Shown: positions 34,786-43,678, counted from the first letter of the stretch. The stretch: 64,000 bases of DNA from Virgibacillus_F sp049310925 (GCF_049310925.1 NZ_JBMERP010000001.1:1-64000), one strand, 5' to 3'. Translations and numbers: made by a program. The notes: generated by a model not told the origin, from the sequence alone.

Positions 34786-35358
34786 ATGGAACTATTTGGT
34801 AGTTATCTAATGGCGGTCGTTGAAACTGGAGGAATATTTGCACCGCTATTATTTATAGGCTTTCACTTGCTAAGGCCATTGTTTTTTCTTCCAGTAGTAT
34901 TTATTTGTATTTCTGGGGGGATATTATTTGGTGCTATAGCGGGAACATTGTATTCCGTGATTGGTATAACATTATCAAGTATCGGTTTCTACGGAATAAT
35001 TAGGTGGATGCCAAATACGTTTAAGAAGTTAGTTTCCATCAAAAGAAAACTAATCGGGGATCGTTCAGAGTTCACCACTTCGCAAATTGCTATACTTCGT
35101 CTTATACCATTTATACACTTTCATTTATTGTCACTTTGCCTATTTGAAGTTACACAAGGATTTAAAGACTACACTAAGTCTTCACTGTTAACAAACATAC
35201 CTTTAGCACTGGTGTACACGTCAATAGGTAAGTGGATTTCCAATTTATCCCCTCTTTACATTGTTGTATTACTTCTTTCATTATTACCGCTTATTTATAT
35301 TTTAAGAAGAAAAGAAGTGATAATTAAGTGGAATGAGTTTTTTCCTATACGAACATAG
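34786..35358 (+). CDS. TVP38/TMEM64 family membrane protein
   Basis: A 190-residue membrane protein of the VTT/TVP38 (DedA-like) superfamily. Hydrophobic segments lie at about 15-35, 40-70, 110-128, 140-155 and 160-182. The family region FISGGILFG-like (here CISGGILFGAIAGTLYSVIG) with GFYGIIRW and RLIPFIHFHLLSL is visible. Such proteins are linked to lipid scrambling and membrane homeostasis, not a proven single function. B. subtilis YtxB, between dnaI and ytxC, is of this family; here that slot is empty, so this may be its relocated counterpart. AGAGGAGG precedes the ATG. Confidence 0.8.
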   Translation: MELFGSYLMAVVETGGIFAPLLFIGFHLLRPLFFLPVVFICISGGILFGAIAGTLYSVIGITLSSIGFYGIIRWMPNTFKKLVSIKRKLIGDRSEFTTSQIAILRLIPFIHFHLLSLCLFEVTQGFKDYTKSSLLTNIPLALVYTSIGKWISNLSPLYIVVLLLSLLPLIYILRRKEVIIKWNEFFPIRT

Positions 35359-35370
35359 TCATTCCAGGTC

Positions 35371-35402
35371 TAGGAATTCAATTAGTTTGAATTCCTCTTT
35401 CT
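35371..35402 (+). terminator. Intrinsic terminator after the TVP38-type gene
   Basis: AGGAATTCAA-TTAGT-TTGAATTCCT forms a 10-bp stem, followed by CTTTCTT. Confidence 0.75.
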
Positions 35403-35403
35403 T

Positions 35404-35480
35404 GGTGGTAAAGAAAGTATAGAAACTTTCTTTTTGCACAAGTGCAACTAAGGCTTTCACCATAAGCTAAGTTTTCTAAT
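35404..35480 (+). repeat. Terminator-adjacent two-hairpin repeat, copy 2
   Basis: Begins GGTGGTAAAGAAAGT right after the terminator tail and ends GTTTTCTAAT. First hairpin: AAAGAAAGT with ACTTTCTTT. The second retains AACTAAGGCTTTC...AGCTAAGTT in shortened form. Shares TGCACAAGTGCAACTAAGG-type sequence with copies 3 and 4. Confidence 0.75.
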
Positions 35481-35508
35481 GCATTTATATAATAAATAGT
35501 CGTCGGAA

Positions 35509-35901
35509 TTAATCGATTTGGGTTAGGACAAGCTTATTAACAGGGTGCTTCCATTCAATTTTGGAATACGGATACCTGATCAATATTTCTTTTTCCAGAA
35601 AGTAAAGATCGTCCCGGGTGAAACCCCTAAGTTCCATTGGTTCATGAACGAACACGTGGATATCCATTACTTCAAAGGCATGTTCTGTTGTACCAAGATA
35701 TTTTTCACCTTCAAAAGAGCAGCCTTTGTAGACGAACTGCAGATTTTTTTTGCTATTACTTGGTTCGTCTAAAAAATAAAAGTCATTATTCGCTTTTGCA
35801 ATTGTTAACTTTCGTTTAGGATTTTGGTAATATTGATAAAATGTGTAGACGAGTAGAATAATTGCAATCAGTATTAAGATCCGAAATAAAATAATAATCA
35901 T
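35509..35901 (-). CDS. ysdB: Sigma-W pathway protein YsdB
   Basis: A 130-residue protein with one N-terminal membrane segment (about 3-22) and a soluble domain containing YKGCSFEGEKYLGTTEHAFEV and a C-terminal YPYSKIEWKHPVNKL. Length and content match YsdB of B. subtilis, which modulates sigma-W activation. The minus-strand ribosome site GAGGAGA precedes ATG. A sigma-W type promoter is directly upstream. It is divergent from the dUTPase-like gene. Confidence 0.88.
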   Translation of the reverse strand: MIIILFRILILIAIILLVYTFYQYYQNPKRKLTIAKANNDFYFLDEPSNSKKNLQFVYKGCSFEGEKYLGTTEHAFEVMDIHVFVHEPMELRGFTRDDLYFLEKEILIRYPYSKIEWKHPVNKLVLTQID

Positions 35902-35936
35902 AATTCAAACGTCTCCTCGAAAGTTTATTACTCTTT

Positions 35937-35965
35937 TATACGTTAAAGCACTGAAACAGGTTTCA
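35937..35965 (-). promoter_or_regulatory. Sigma-W type promoter of ysdB
   Basis: On the minus strand, TGAAAC (complement of 35960-35965) and CGTATA (complement of 35937-35942) are separated by 17 bp. This fits the extracytoplasmic-function sigma-W pattern TGAAAC-N16/17-CGTA. The B. subtilis ysdB gene is a known sigma-W target. Confidence 0.8.
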
Positions 35966-36021
35966 CAATTTGAAAGATTTTCATGATACAATCATAATAA
36001 ATATGAAATGAGGGATAGTAA

Positions 36022-36507
36022 ATGGACTGGAAAAAACTGTTTTCCATGCAAAAACAACTCGATAGTCATATCGAGGAAAAACACAAATTGGATAAAAATG
36101 ATCTTTTTGAATCAAAATACCTTGCATTGCTTGTTGAACTGGGAGAACTTGCAAACGAAACAAGATGTTTTAAATTCTGGAGTCAAAAGGGGCCAAGTGA
36201 TCAGTCCATCATCCTAGAAGAATACGTTGATGGTCTTCATTTTATTTTATCGTTAGGTATTAACAAAGGTTATGAATACAAATCAGATGGTGATTATTCG
36301 TCCAGCAGATCTGCCACAGATCAGTTTAATAAATTGTTTAGTCATTGTGTATTATTTCATGAGAATCCAACACATTCAAACTATACGGCCCTGTTTTATA
36401 ATTTTTTGGTGTTAGGAGATATTCTTGGTTTTAATGAAAATTCAATTGTGGAAGCTTATGAATTGAAAAATGAAAAAAATTATGTAAGGCAAGAACAGGG
36501 TTACTAG
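36022..36507 (+). CDS. dUTPase-like all-alpha NTP pyrophosphatase
   Basis: A 161-residue protein of the dimeric dUTPase/MazG-like all-alpha fold. Metal-binding glutamates are in ELGELANET (about residues 40-48) and EEYVDGLHFI (about 75-84), the ExxE and EExD motifs of this superfamily. It likely hydrolyses dUTP to dUMP, keeping uracil out of DNA. GAGGGAT lies before the ATG. It is divergent from ysdB and 77 bp before ysdC. Confidence 0.88.
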   Translation: MDWKKLFSMQKQLDSHIEEKHKLDKNDLFESKYLALLVELGELANETRCFKFWSQKGPSDQSIILEEYVDGLHFILSLGINKGYEYKSDGDYSSSRSATDQFNKLFSHCVLFHENPTHSNYTALFYNFLVLGDILGFNENSIVEAYELKNEKNYVRQEQGY

Positions 36508-36584
36508 TATAACCGGTAAATGATTTGTTATTTTGCTAATTCAAGTTATAATTAATGTGCAGTATATAAGGAGGAAGCATACAT

Positions 36585-37670
36585 ATGCCAAAATTGGACG
36601 AAACACTAACAATGTTTAAAGACTTAACAGACGCAAAAGGTATTCCGGGCAATGAAAAAGAAGCAAGAGATGTAATGGAGAGGTATATCAAGCCATTTGC
36701 AGACGAAGTTTTCACGGATAATCTAGGTAGTTTAATTGCTAAGAAATCCGGAGATGAAAATGGACCAAAAATCATGGTCGCAGGTCATCTTGATGAAATA
36801 GGTTTTATGATTACACGAATTGATGATAAGGGCTTTGTTTATTTTCAAACAGTTGGTGGCTGGTGGAGTCAGGTAATGCTTGCTCAACGCGTAACCATTA
36901 TGACTAGTAAGGGTGACGTCACAGGTATTATTGGATCACAACCACCACATATCCTTTCGCCTGAGGCTCGTAAAAAGCCTGTAGATATTAAAGATATGTT
37001 TATCGACATTGGAGCATCAAGCAAAGAGGAAGTATTAGAGTTTGGTGTAAAGCCTGGCGATTCAGTCGTACCATATTTTGAATTTACCCAAATGGAAAAT
37101 GAAAAGATGCTTTTAGCAAAAGCATGGGATAACCGTATCGGTTGTGCAATTGCTATCGAGGTATTAAAACAACTTAAAGATGTAGATCACCCGAACGTAG
37201 TATACGGTGTCGGAACTGTTCAGGAGGAAGTTGGTTTGCGAGGTGCGAAGACTTCTGCAAACACGATTAAACCTGACATTGGTTTCGCAGTTGATGTAGG
37301 AATTGCCGGTGATATGCCTGGCGTATCTGATAAAGATGCTGACAGTAAACTTGGCGAGGGACCGCAAATTATTTTATATGACGCTTCAATGGTATCGCAT
37401 AAAGGTGTTCGTGACTTTATTATTGATACTGCAGATGAACATAGTATTCCATACCAGTATGCTTCAATTGCTGGTGGCGGAACTGATTCAGGTTCAATTC
37501 ATCTAACAGCTAATGGAGTGCCATCTTTATCTATTACAATTGCAACACGCTATATTCATTCTCATGCAGCAATCCTGCACAGAGATGACTTTGACAATGC
37601 AGTTAAATTAATTGTTGAGGCAATTAAGAAATTAGACCGTAATAAGGTGAAGGAAATATTTCTTGCATAG
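36585..37670 (+). CDS. ysdC: M42 family metallopeptidase, YsdC-like
   Basis: A 361-residue co-catalytic zinc aminopeptidase of the M42 family (glutamyl aminopeptidase/endoglucanase-like). Metal ligands and catalytic residues are seen in AGHLDEIGF (His68, Asp70), AWDNRIG, the glutamate pair in TVQEEVGLRGA, DVGIAGDMPG and IHSHAA near the C-terminus. No signal peptide, so it is cytosolic. GGAGG precedes ATG. Length and neighbours match B. subtilis YsdC. Confidence 0.93.
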   Translation: MPKLDETLTMFKDLTDAKGIPGNEKEARDVMERYIKPFADEVFTDNLGSLIAKKSGDENGPKIMVAGHLDEIGFMITRIDDKGFVYFQTVGGWWSQVMLAQRVTIMTSKGDVTGIIGSQPPHILSPEARKKPVDIKDMFIDIGASSKEEVLEFGVKPGDSVVPYFEFTQMENEKMLLAKAWDNRIGCAIAIEVLKQLKDVDHPNVVYGVGTVQEEVGLRGAKTSANTIKPDIGFAVDVGIAGDMPGVSDKDADSKLGEGPQIILYDASMVSHKGVRDFIIDTADEHSIPYQYASIAGGGTDSGSIHLTANGVPSLSITIATRYIHSHAAILHRDDFDNAVKLIVEAIKKLDRNKVKEIFLA

Positions 37671-37676
37671 GAAACA

Positions 37677-37717
37677 AAAAGATCAGTAGCAGAAAACTGC
37701 CGCTGATCTTTTTTTAC
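37677..37717. terminator. Bidirectional terminator between ysdC and the transglycosylase gene
   Basis: AAGATCAG-TA-GCAG-AAAA-CTGC-CG-CTGATCTT forms a long stem with a T-run on the plus side and, read on the other strand, TTTTTG before it. Confidence 0.88.
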
Positions 37718-38334
37718 GCTATGTAACTGTTCATTACTTTCTTCACATAGTTTTGCGTTTCATTAAAGGGAGGGATGCCTTGGTGTTTATCAACATTACC
37801 TGGTCCGGCATTATAAGCTGCTAAAGCCAATTCTATGTTTCCGTTATAACGATTCAACATTTGGCTTAGATACTTTGTCCCACCTTCAATATTTTGGGAA
37901 GGGTCTAATGGATTACCAACACCAAGCCCACGTGCAGTACCTGGCATTAACTGCATAAGACCAAGTGCACCTGCACTGCTTTTAGCATTTGCCTGATAGT
38001 TTGACTCAGCCGCGATAACTGAATGAATAAGTTTTTCATCTATTCCATATTTACTTGCTTTTTGTGTTATTAATGCATCAAATTGTGATGGTGACGCCGT
38101 TTTTCCCTCAACATTAATTGGATTGTATGCAGACATTGATGGATGCTTAATCACATTATTATATATAGTATTCGATTGCTGTTTTATTTCAGCCTGATTT
38201 ATTCTATCTTGTAAAAGCTGTTTAAAAGCTAAATCAATTAAAGGAGAATTATAAGACATCGAATCACTAGATGGCGATGACATGATTGACATAGCTTGGT
38301 ACTTAATAAGATTCTGCAGGTTTTTTAGTTCCAT
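37714..38334 (-). CDS. Lytic transglycosylase (SLT domain), CwlQ/YjbJ-like
   Basis: A 206-residue protein with an N-terminal 85-residue helical, low-complexity region and a C-terminal SLT domain (about 86-205). Catalytic Glu110 is in IAAESNYQ, followed by GALGLMQLMPGTA and LAAYNAGPGNV, the family landmarks. It cleaves peptidoglycan glycans with anhydro-sugar formation. No signal peptide is visible, as in B. subtilis YjbJ (CwlQ), so export is unexplained. Ribosome site AGGAGG precedes the ATG. It lies 64 bp downstream of the ABC ATPase gene with no obvious terminator between, so it could be co-transcribed with the exporter. Confidence 0.88.
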   Translation of the reverse strand: MELKNLQNLIKYQAMSIMSSPSSDSMSYNSPLIDLAFKQLLQDRINQAEIKQQSNTIYNNVIKHPSMSAYNPINVEGKTASPSQFDALITQKASKYGIDEKLIHSVIAAESNYQANAKSSAGALGLMQLMPGTARGLGVGNPLDPSQNIEGGTKYLSQMLNRYNGNIELALAAYNAGPGNVDKHQGIPPFNETQNYVKKVMNSYIA

Positions 38335-38398
38335 TCTCTTCCTCCTTGATAGCTTGTATTTAGTTTAGCTTTAAGCCATCCTATTTGCAATAGATTTT

Positions 38399-39070
38399 TC
38401 ACAATAGTTGGGGGTTGGTTCCAGCTTCAATAAGTACATTCTTGTAAAAACTATCGTTTCCTATACATAACACGCGATTACAGGAAGAAATAATTTCGTC
38501 CATATCGTGGGAGGTCAGAAGAATCATGGTACCCTTTTCTGCTGCAACTTTTTGTAAATAGGAGCGGATTTCTTTTTTTGATTTCAAATCGATGCCTACT
38601 GTTGGTTCATCTAATAATAGAATTTCTGGATTGTGTATTAGGCTGATAGCTAAGTTTAATTTACGTTTCATTCCGCCAGACAATTGATTAACTGGTTCTT
38701 TCCATTTAGTCAAGTTCATATCCAGGCATATTTGACGAAGTTCCTCTGTTGTCTTTTTTACGGGGCAAAGTTTTTCAAAAAAAAGCATGTTTTCTTCCAC
38801 AGTGAATTCATCCCAAACTGCAATCTCCTGTGGAACATAACCAATCTTTTTTCTTATATTTTTAATGTTTTTATTAAATGATTTCCCGTGTAAGGATAAG
38901 GTTCCTTCCGTTTGCGGTAATAGTGTTGCTATTGTTTTAAGTAATGTAGATTTACCTGCTCCATTTTCGCCGACCAGGCCAACAATCTCACCAGTATCAA
39001 TTGAAAAGGATATAGAATTTAATATTAGATTTTTCCCGTAGGTTTGGGATAGAGATGTAATCTTAAGCAT
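38399..39070 (-). CDS. ABC transporter ATP-binding protein
   Basis: A 223-residue ATPase with Walker A GENGAGKST (34-42), Q-loop VPQE, signature LSGGMKRKL, Walker B ILLLDEPTVGID and the H-loop SHDMDE. The class is that of ABC-2 type exporters (CcmA/NatA-like). The start ATG lies inside the 3' end of the upstream permease gene (8-bp overlap), so translation is coupled. All catalytic motifs are intact. Substrate unknown; the operon also encodes two permeases and a large anchored protein. Confidence 0.93.
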   Translation of the reverse strand: MLKITSLSQTYGKNLILNSISFSIDTGEIVGLVGENGAGKSTLLKTIATLLPQTEGTLSLHGKSFNKNIKNIRKKIGYVPQEIAVWDEFTVEENMLFFEKLCPVKKTTEELRQICLDMNLTKWKEPVNQLSGGMKRKLNLAISLIHNPEILLLDEPTVGIDLKSKKEIRSYLQKVAAEKGTMILLTSHDMDEIISSCNRVLCIGNDSFYKNVLIEAGTNPQLL

Positions 39071-40193
39071 AATAACGTTCCTTTCTTACAATCCAAATGA
39101 TAAACGTGATTAGTAAAAATCCAGGCCAAAAATTAATGAATTCACTGGATACTATAGGGGTAGTGGGATTAATTGTTGAAAGTAATGGCCACCTCAAAAG
39201 AAGCCCATTCATTGGTAGGATTGCCCCACTACTTATCATACAGAAAAGGACAATCGCAAAAGAACTCACATAGTATTTATAACTGTTTTTAAATAAAAGT
39301 GCTAATAGAAATGCACCAAGTATTAGAATAAACCGGTAATAGATGACACCGATAATTATTTGTGAATCTAATTGTACATATTGCAGTAACTCAAAGACAT
39401 ACATTGCGACTGAATCCATAATGGTAAGCAGTATACTATAAAAGATTAAATTCCTCGTTAAGTAACCTTTTAAACTAATGGTCGTGAATGCAAACCGCAA
39501 AGTTACTTTAGAGTGATTTTCCTTCACAACCCAATCGAAAATGAGTAAGGTAGAAAGCATACTAAAAATGCTCCACAAAGCCAGCGTGTTCCATATAGAG
39601 ATATTCTCTACTGTCTGTGAATTCCCTCCGTTAAAGGAAAAAGTTGTTTGTAATAAGCTTTCTTCTTCCTGGATTTCTTTACTTTTTTCTATGACTTGTT
39701 TCCAAGTCCATTCTGATTCCATTTGATAACTTTCCGTTAGTTCTCTGATTATGTAAGCCGCTTTCGATCTCCCGGTTTCCTGCTGAACGTAGGAAAGAAT
39801 CATCTCCTTAACAGGTGTGTAGGCTAAGGACTGATTTGTTCTGTAACTAGTGATAATATGACTTCTATTTCCTGCTCGTATTTGGCTGGCGAAATCATTG
39901 TGTATTACAAAAACACTATCAAGCTGATGCTTTCTTAATTGATATAAAGCTTCTTTCTCACTTAGCTGCTGTACATTAACGAAGGTGGTTGTTGCTATTT
40001 CATTAAGTAGTTCAATTGTCGGTTCATTTGAATTCTCAATAACTATACCAATAGGAATCCTACTGTCATCCTGAACATTACTGAGTACAGTTGATATTGC
40101 CAGGGTAACAATTAAAGGTAATAATAACCAAAACAGTAAGCTAAACCAATGCTTTTTCAAATGTAATAAACGGGTTTCAACTACATTTTTCAT
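39063..40193 (-). CDS. ABC-2 type permease (second)
   Basis: About 376 residues. One membrane segment near the N-terminus (about 20-40) is followed by an external loop of about 160 residues. Then come five or six C-terminal membrane segments from about 200, the layout of ABC2_membrane_3 exporters. The ATG at 40193 overlaps the previous gene's stop (ATGA), and its ribosome site GGAG lies inside that gene. An ATG seven codons earlier sits on that ribosome site and is rejected. Paralogous in layout to the gene upstream, so the two probably form a heterodimeric channel. Confidence 0.88.
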   Translation of the reverse strand: MKNVVETRLLHLKKHWFSLLFWLLLPLIVTLAISTVLSNVQDDSRIPIGIVIENSNEPTIELLNEIATTTFVNVQQLSEKEALYQLRKHQLDSVFVIHNDFASQIRAGNRSHIITSYRTNQSLAYTPVKEMILSYVQQETGRSKAAYIIRELTESYQMESEWTWKQVIEKSKEIQEEESLLQTTFSFNGGNSQTVENISIWNTLALWSIFSMLSTLLIFDWVVKENHSKVTLRFAFTTISLKGYLTRNLIFYSILLTIMDSVAMYVFELLQYVQLDSQIIIGVIYYRFILILGAFLLALLFKNSYKYYVSSFAIVLFCMISSGAILPMNGLLLRWPLLSTINPTTPIVSSEFINFWPGFLLITFIIWIVRKERYYA

Positions 40194-41413
40194 AATGAAA
40201 TACGCTCCTTCCATGAGGAGATTCCGAAAAGTAACAAGCTGCCAATTATTAGATAAATAATTAATGGAATGTAGTCCACATAGATACCATTGTTTAATAG
40301 CAGTTCAAGTAACCATTTAAATGCTTGGTAACTGAAGCTATATGGTAAAAGTTCTTGTAAATACATAGGGTAATAGATCGTTGGTATAATTGCACCGCTT
40401 AACAGCAAGAGAGTTACAGTATAAAAAGAGTGAATAAATAATCGAATTTTTGGGCCTGTCACCGAAACTTCAATAATAGCTAACCCGATTAAGAAGAGAA
40501 AACTGTAAATTAACAAAAACAGATAGACTTTTACATAGTCATTAAAATAAAGTGAGATATCAAAAAGTCTTATGAATCCATAAAAAATGAATATAGTAAA
40601 GATAATAGATATGATCCATGATACAACTATTTTAGCTAGTAGTTGCTGCATTTCGGTTACATTAAATAACTTCATACGTTTCTTTAAGCCGGATTCTTCT
40701 GTTCTTGTTAGAGTAGAATAAAAAGCCAGTAGCCAAATTGTGAGGATAATAAATAATGCCCCAAGACCATAGTATTGAACGGGAGAGGTAGTGACATTAT
40801 TCTTAAGCAGCTCTTCGTCAATAATTTTGTCTTTTCCAAGTGTATAGAAAACAAAGTCAGTAAATTGTTGGAAGATAAAGTCATTACGGACACCATCATC
40901 CATTTCTAATTGCTTCGCGTAATAATTTATTGTCAGTATATTAGCCTGGGCTGTTTTTATATGACGGGTGACGCTATCAATAAGTTCCTTAACCAAGTAG
41001 CTTTCAACGCGTTTGTCAGGATTTCCTATTATCTTTAATGTAACAGAGGACCCATTATAAAGGCTGTTCGTAAAATTATCGGGTAAAACGATGTATGCAC
41101 TTAACTGGTTGTTAGTTAGGGCTTGTTTAGCCTTTGAAGATGACATATTTTCTATTTCAATAAAACTACTTAGTTGCGAGGATTGCTCGATAAGTTCAAC
41201 TATCATGGCGGTCTCTTTTGACTGATCGTGCGTAATTAACCCAACGTGTATAGCCTCACCCTCATCAGGAATAAAAAAGGAGGTAAGGATGTAAGCAGAT
41301 AAACCAACAATAATAATGGGGAATAGAAAAAGCAGAGGAAGTGATGGCCACTTCCTCTGTAATTGTTTCAGATTACTTTTTATAAATAGAAATACGTGAT
41401 GAAAAAAAAGCAT
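40190..41413 (-). CDS. ABC-2 type permease (first)
   Basis: A 407-residue protein with one N-terminal membrane segment (about 27-47), a 170-residue external domain and a cluster of C-terminal segments (for example ALFIILTIWLLAF and YSFLFLIGLAIIEV). Together with the next gene and its ATPase it forms a complete exporter. The ribosome site AAAAGGTGA precedes ATG. It is 16 bp after the anchored-protein gene. Families with this layout include NatB and drug or peptide exporters; no substrate can be assigned. Confidence 0.88.
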   Translation of the reverse strand: MLFFHHVFLFIKSNLKQLQRKWPSLPLLFLFPIIIVGLSAYILTSFFIPDEGEAIHVGLITHDQSKETAMIVELIEQSSQLSSFIEIENMSSSKAKQALTNNQLSAYIVLPDNFTNSLYNGSSVTLKIIGNPDKRVESYLVKELIDSVTRHIKTAQANILTINYYAKQLEMDDGVRNDFIFQQFTDFVFYTLGKDKIIDEELLKNNVTTSPVQYYGLGALFIILTIWLLAFYSTLTRTEESGLKKRMKLFNVTEMQQLLAKIVVSWIISIIFTIFIFYGFIRLFDISLYFNDYVKVYLFLLIYSFLFLIGLAIIEVSVTGPKIRLFIHSFYTVTLLLLSGAIIPTIYYPMYLQELLPYSFSYQAFKWLLELLLNNGIYVDYIPLIIYLIIGSLLLFGISSWKERISL

Positions 41414-41429
41414 TTAAATTCACCTTTTC

Positions 41430-43007
41430 TTAGAATCCACCTGAGCCCATAATTCCCATTACCCATTGTTGGAATTTTGGGGTAACCTCCGTTTGGAAGT
41501 ACTGCATAATTTCATCTGCAGTCATACTGCCAATGTCTTTAACATTTTGGCCACTCGGAATAGTAACTTCTTTTATAAGTCTTGCATCTTTTGAAAGCTG
41601 AAGACTTAACATGTCTTTTGGCATTTCCGGTGCTTGAATTGTTAAAGAGTGTTCAGAGCTCATCTCATTTTTATTGTACATTGCATTGCCTGACCAGCTC
41701 AAACTACCCTGATCTTGTTCAGTGTTTAGAGTGAATATACGTTCAAATTCTCGCTTGCCATCAGTAAGTGTTGAATTTCCATCGTAACCAACTTCCAATC
41801 CATCCGCTACAAGTTTAATAGAATCATTTGCCTCGTTATTTTTCCATGATAGGTCTCCGGTTAAAGCTAAAGTAGACGCATTTTGATTTTCTTTAACACT
41901 AAATGTGTAGTCAAATGTCTGATCTGTTTCACTAATAAATTGTTTACCACTAACGTTGAAAGTCACTATCTCACCATTTGAAGGACCAACTGAGAAAACA
42001 AGTTCACGCTGGATAATTGAGTCATCGGTAACCCAAATAGTAGATTTTAGTCCATCTGGTATTTGGATAGTTTTAAGTTGTTCGATACCATGATCTAACG
42101 TTGTTTCAAACTCATTTATCATTTCATCAATATCACTTTCAACTGAAGGTGTTAAACTTGAAGTTGACATTCCTGCACCAAAGGATCGTAATGCTACCTG
42201 CTCTTTGATTATTTCTTTCAATCTTTGGTCACTTTTCATTTTTTCCAAAGTAGTTGATAAAATTTTCTTTAATTGTTTTTCGGTTAAATGAAAAACGATT
42301 TTTTCAGCGTTGAAAGAAGTTGAGTTAACTTCAACGGTTTCCTCAGAAGCCTGGAATGATTCATCTGGTAAACTATCATAAATCATTTCCAAATATTCTT
42401 CTTTCAAATACTCTTGATCAGACTCAGATAGACTTGACCGATTAAAAAAAGTATCATAATCAATCTTTTCTTTACCTGTATACATTTGTGGGTCTAATTC
42501 TTTTAACAGCTGACCGATGTCTCCTTCTTTCATTTGCAGTAATTCCTTTAGGAAAGGCAATTCAACTAATAATTTTTCAGAAGTAAGATAAAAACTTAAT
42601 CCATCAATTGTAATCCCACCAAAAGCACCACTTATTTCAGTTGCCATTTTTTTGTTCTTAAAATCAGTGGCATTCTTTAAGGTTAAAGTTGAATTATTTA
42701 TAATTTGTGATGGTCCAAACAGTGTAACGTTTGCTGAAGGATCATTATATGTAGCAGAAAGTTCATAGGTTGATTCTGTTGGATTTTCCTGTACCTTTTC
42801 CTGCCAATTTAACTCTGGTTCAAAGCGATTATTGAATTGTTCGCTGATCGCTTCAATGCTACTTTTCTCTGCCAGGAAATATTTCTGTTTATCGGAAAAA
42901 TTTAGTAGAACAAAAGCAGCAACGCTTCCGCCAACAATTAATAGTGCAGTAACAACAAAAATTATGATACCTTTTTTTCTGTTGTTACCTAATAAAGATC
43001 TTTCCAT
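41430..43007 (-). CDS. Large membrane-anchored extracytoplasmic protein of the ABC operon
   Basis: A 525-residue protein with a short basic cytoplasmic start (NNRKKG), one membrane segment (about 13-35) and a 490-residue outside domain rich in alternating beta-type sequence, Ser, Thr and charged residues. There is no lipobox or sortase signal. The C-terminus ends in an amphipathic helix and GIMGSGGF. I do not recognise the family with certainty. It is the first gene of a tight four-gene operon with two permeases and an ATPase, which suggests a substrate-binding, sensing or accessory role. GAGG lies before the ATG. Confidence 0.75.
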   Translation of the reverse strand: MERSLLGNNRKKGIIIFVVTALLIVGGSVAAFVLLNFSDKQKYFLAEKSSIEAISEQFNNRFEPELNWQEKVQENPTESTYELSATYNDPSANVTLFGPSQIINNSTLTLKNATDFKNKKMATEISGAFGGITIDGLSFYLTSEKLLVELPFLKELLQMKEGDIGQLLKELDPQMYTGKEKIDYDTFFNRSSLSESDQEYLKEEYLEMIYDSLPDESFQASEETVEVNSTSFNAEKIVFHLTEKQLKKILSTTLEKMKSDQRLKEIIKEQVALRSFGAGMSTSSLTPSVESDIDEMINEFETTLDHGIEQLKTIQIPDGLKSTIWVTDDSIIQRELVFSVGPSNGEIVTFNVSGKQFISETDQTFDYTFSVKENQNASTLALTGDLSWKNNEANDSIKLVADGLEVGYDGNSTLTDGKREFERIFTLNTEQDQGSLSWSGNAMYNKNEMSSEHSLTIQAPEMPKDMLSLQLSKDARLIKEVTIPSGQNVKDIGSMTADEIMQYFQTEVTPKFQQWVMGIMGSGGF

Positions 43008-43178
43008 ATCAAAACCTCTTCCTATCCTTTAGTAATTGTATCTATTAAAACGAGGTACAATCTATACATTTATTGTACCTTGCAATTGAGAATAGTCAAT
43101 ATGTTCTACAGTAAGTGACAAAAGATATAATTATCCTTTGAGTAACTGCCAATGATTAGGAGATTTAAATATCAGCGC

Positions 43179-43215
43179 AAAAAAAAGTTCGGTTTTTTTA
43201 CACCGAACTTTTTTT
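43179..43215. terminator. Bidirectional hairpin terminator between sspI and the ABC operon
   Basis: AAAGTTCGGT-TTTTTTAC-ACCGAACTTT with A-run before and T-run after; it serves sspI on the minus strand. A repeat element abuts its plus-side T-tract. Confidence 0.85.
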
Positions 43216-43216
43216 G

Positions 43217-43300
43217 GCAGTAAAGAAAGTAAAAAAACTTTCTTTCTGCATAAGTGCAACTAAGGATATCGCCATAAGTCCTGACGATAAGCCTAGTTTT
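43217..43300 (+). repeat. Terminator-adjacent two-hairpin repeat, copy 3
   Basis: Begins GCAGTAAAGAAAGT immediately after TTTTTTTG and ends GCCTAGTTTT. First hairpin: GCAGTAAAGAAAG with CTTTCTTTCTGC. Second: AACTAAGG...TCGCC with GACGA...CCTAGTT. It is the best-preserved of the five copies and lies between the sspI stop and its terminator when read from sspI. Confidence 0.78.
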
Positions 43301-43361
43301 ATCTTTCCTTATTTACAATTATCTTGTAGGCACACATGTCTGCCTATTAACGAACAGTTCC

Positions 43362-43577
43362 TTATGCTTTACTCTTAACGCCTTGTTCTAATGCATCAAT
43401 CATTTCTTTTTTCTCGGTTTCATCCGATTCTTGCCAAATTAGCTCGAAAAGTACACCGAGCCCTGGCAACATCTTTTCTTCACCGTTTTGAATGGCATCG
43501 ACTATTGTTGCTTCCAGCTGTTGTTGATCATTTGTTGCGATATTTGACAATATTGCCTTTCGAAGATTTAAATCCAT
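43362..43577 (-). CDS. sspI: Small acid-soluble spore protein SspI
   Basis: A 71-residue minor spore protein. It starts MDLNLRKAILSNI and has the SspI segment LPGLGVLFELIWQ at about residues 37-49. Length equals B. subtilis SspI, and the gene lies beside ysgA and pheS as there. Ribosome site AGGAGTG precedes the ATG on the minus strand. I could not identify a convincing sigma-G promoter. Indicates an endospore-forming host. Confidence 0.92.
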   Translation of the reverse strand: MDLNLRKAILSNIATNDQQQLEATIVDAIQNGEEKMLPGLGVLFELIWQESDETEKKEMIDALEQGVKSKA

Positions 43578-43678
43578 CCTAAATCACTCCTTGTTAGATA
43601 ATGATAACTGAATATAGTTTGACCTACATTGTTCGAAATATGTATGATAGGAACATAAAGTAATGAGGATGCGATTTG

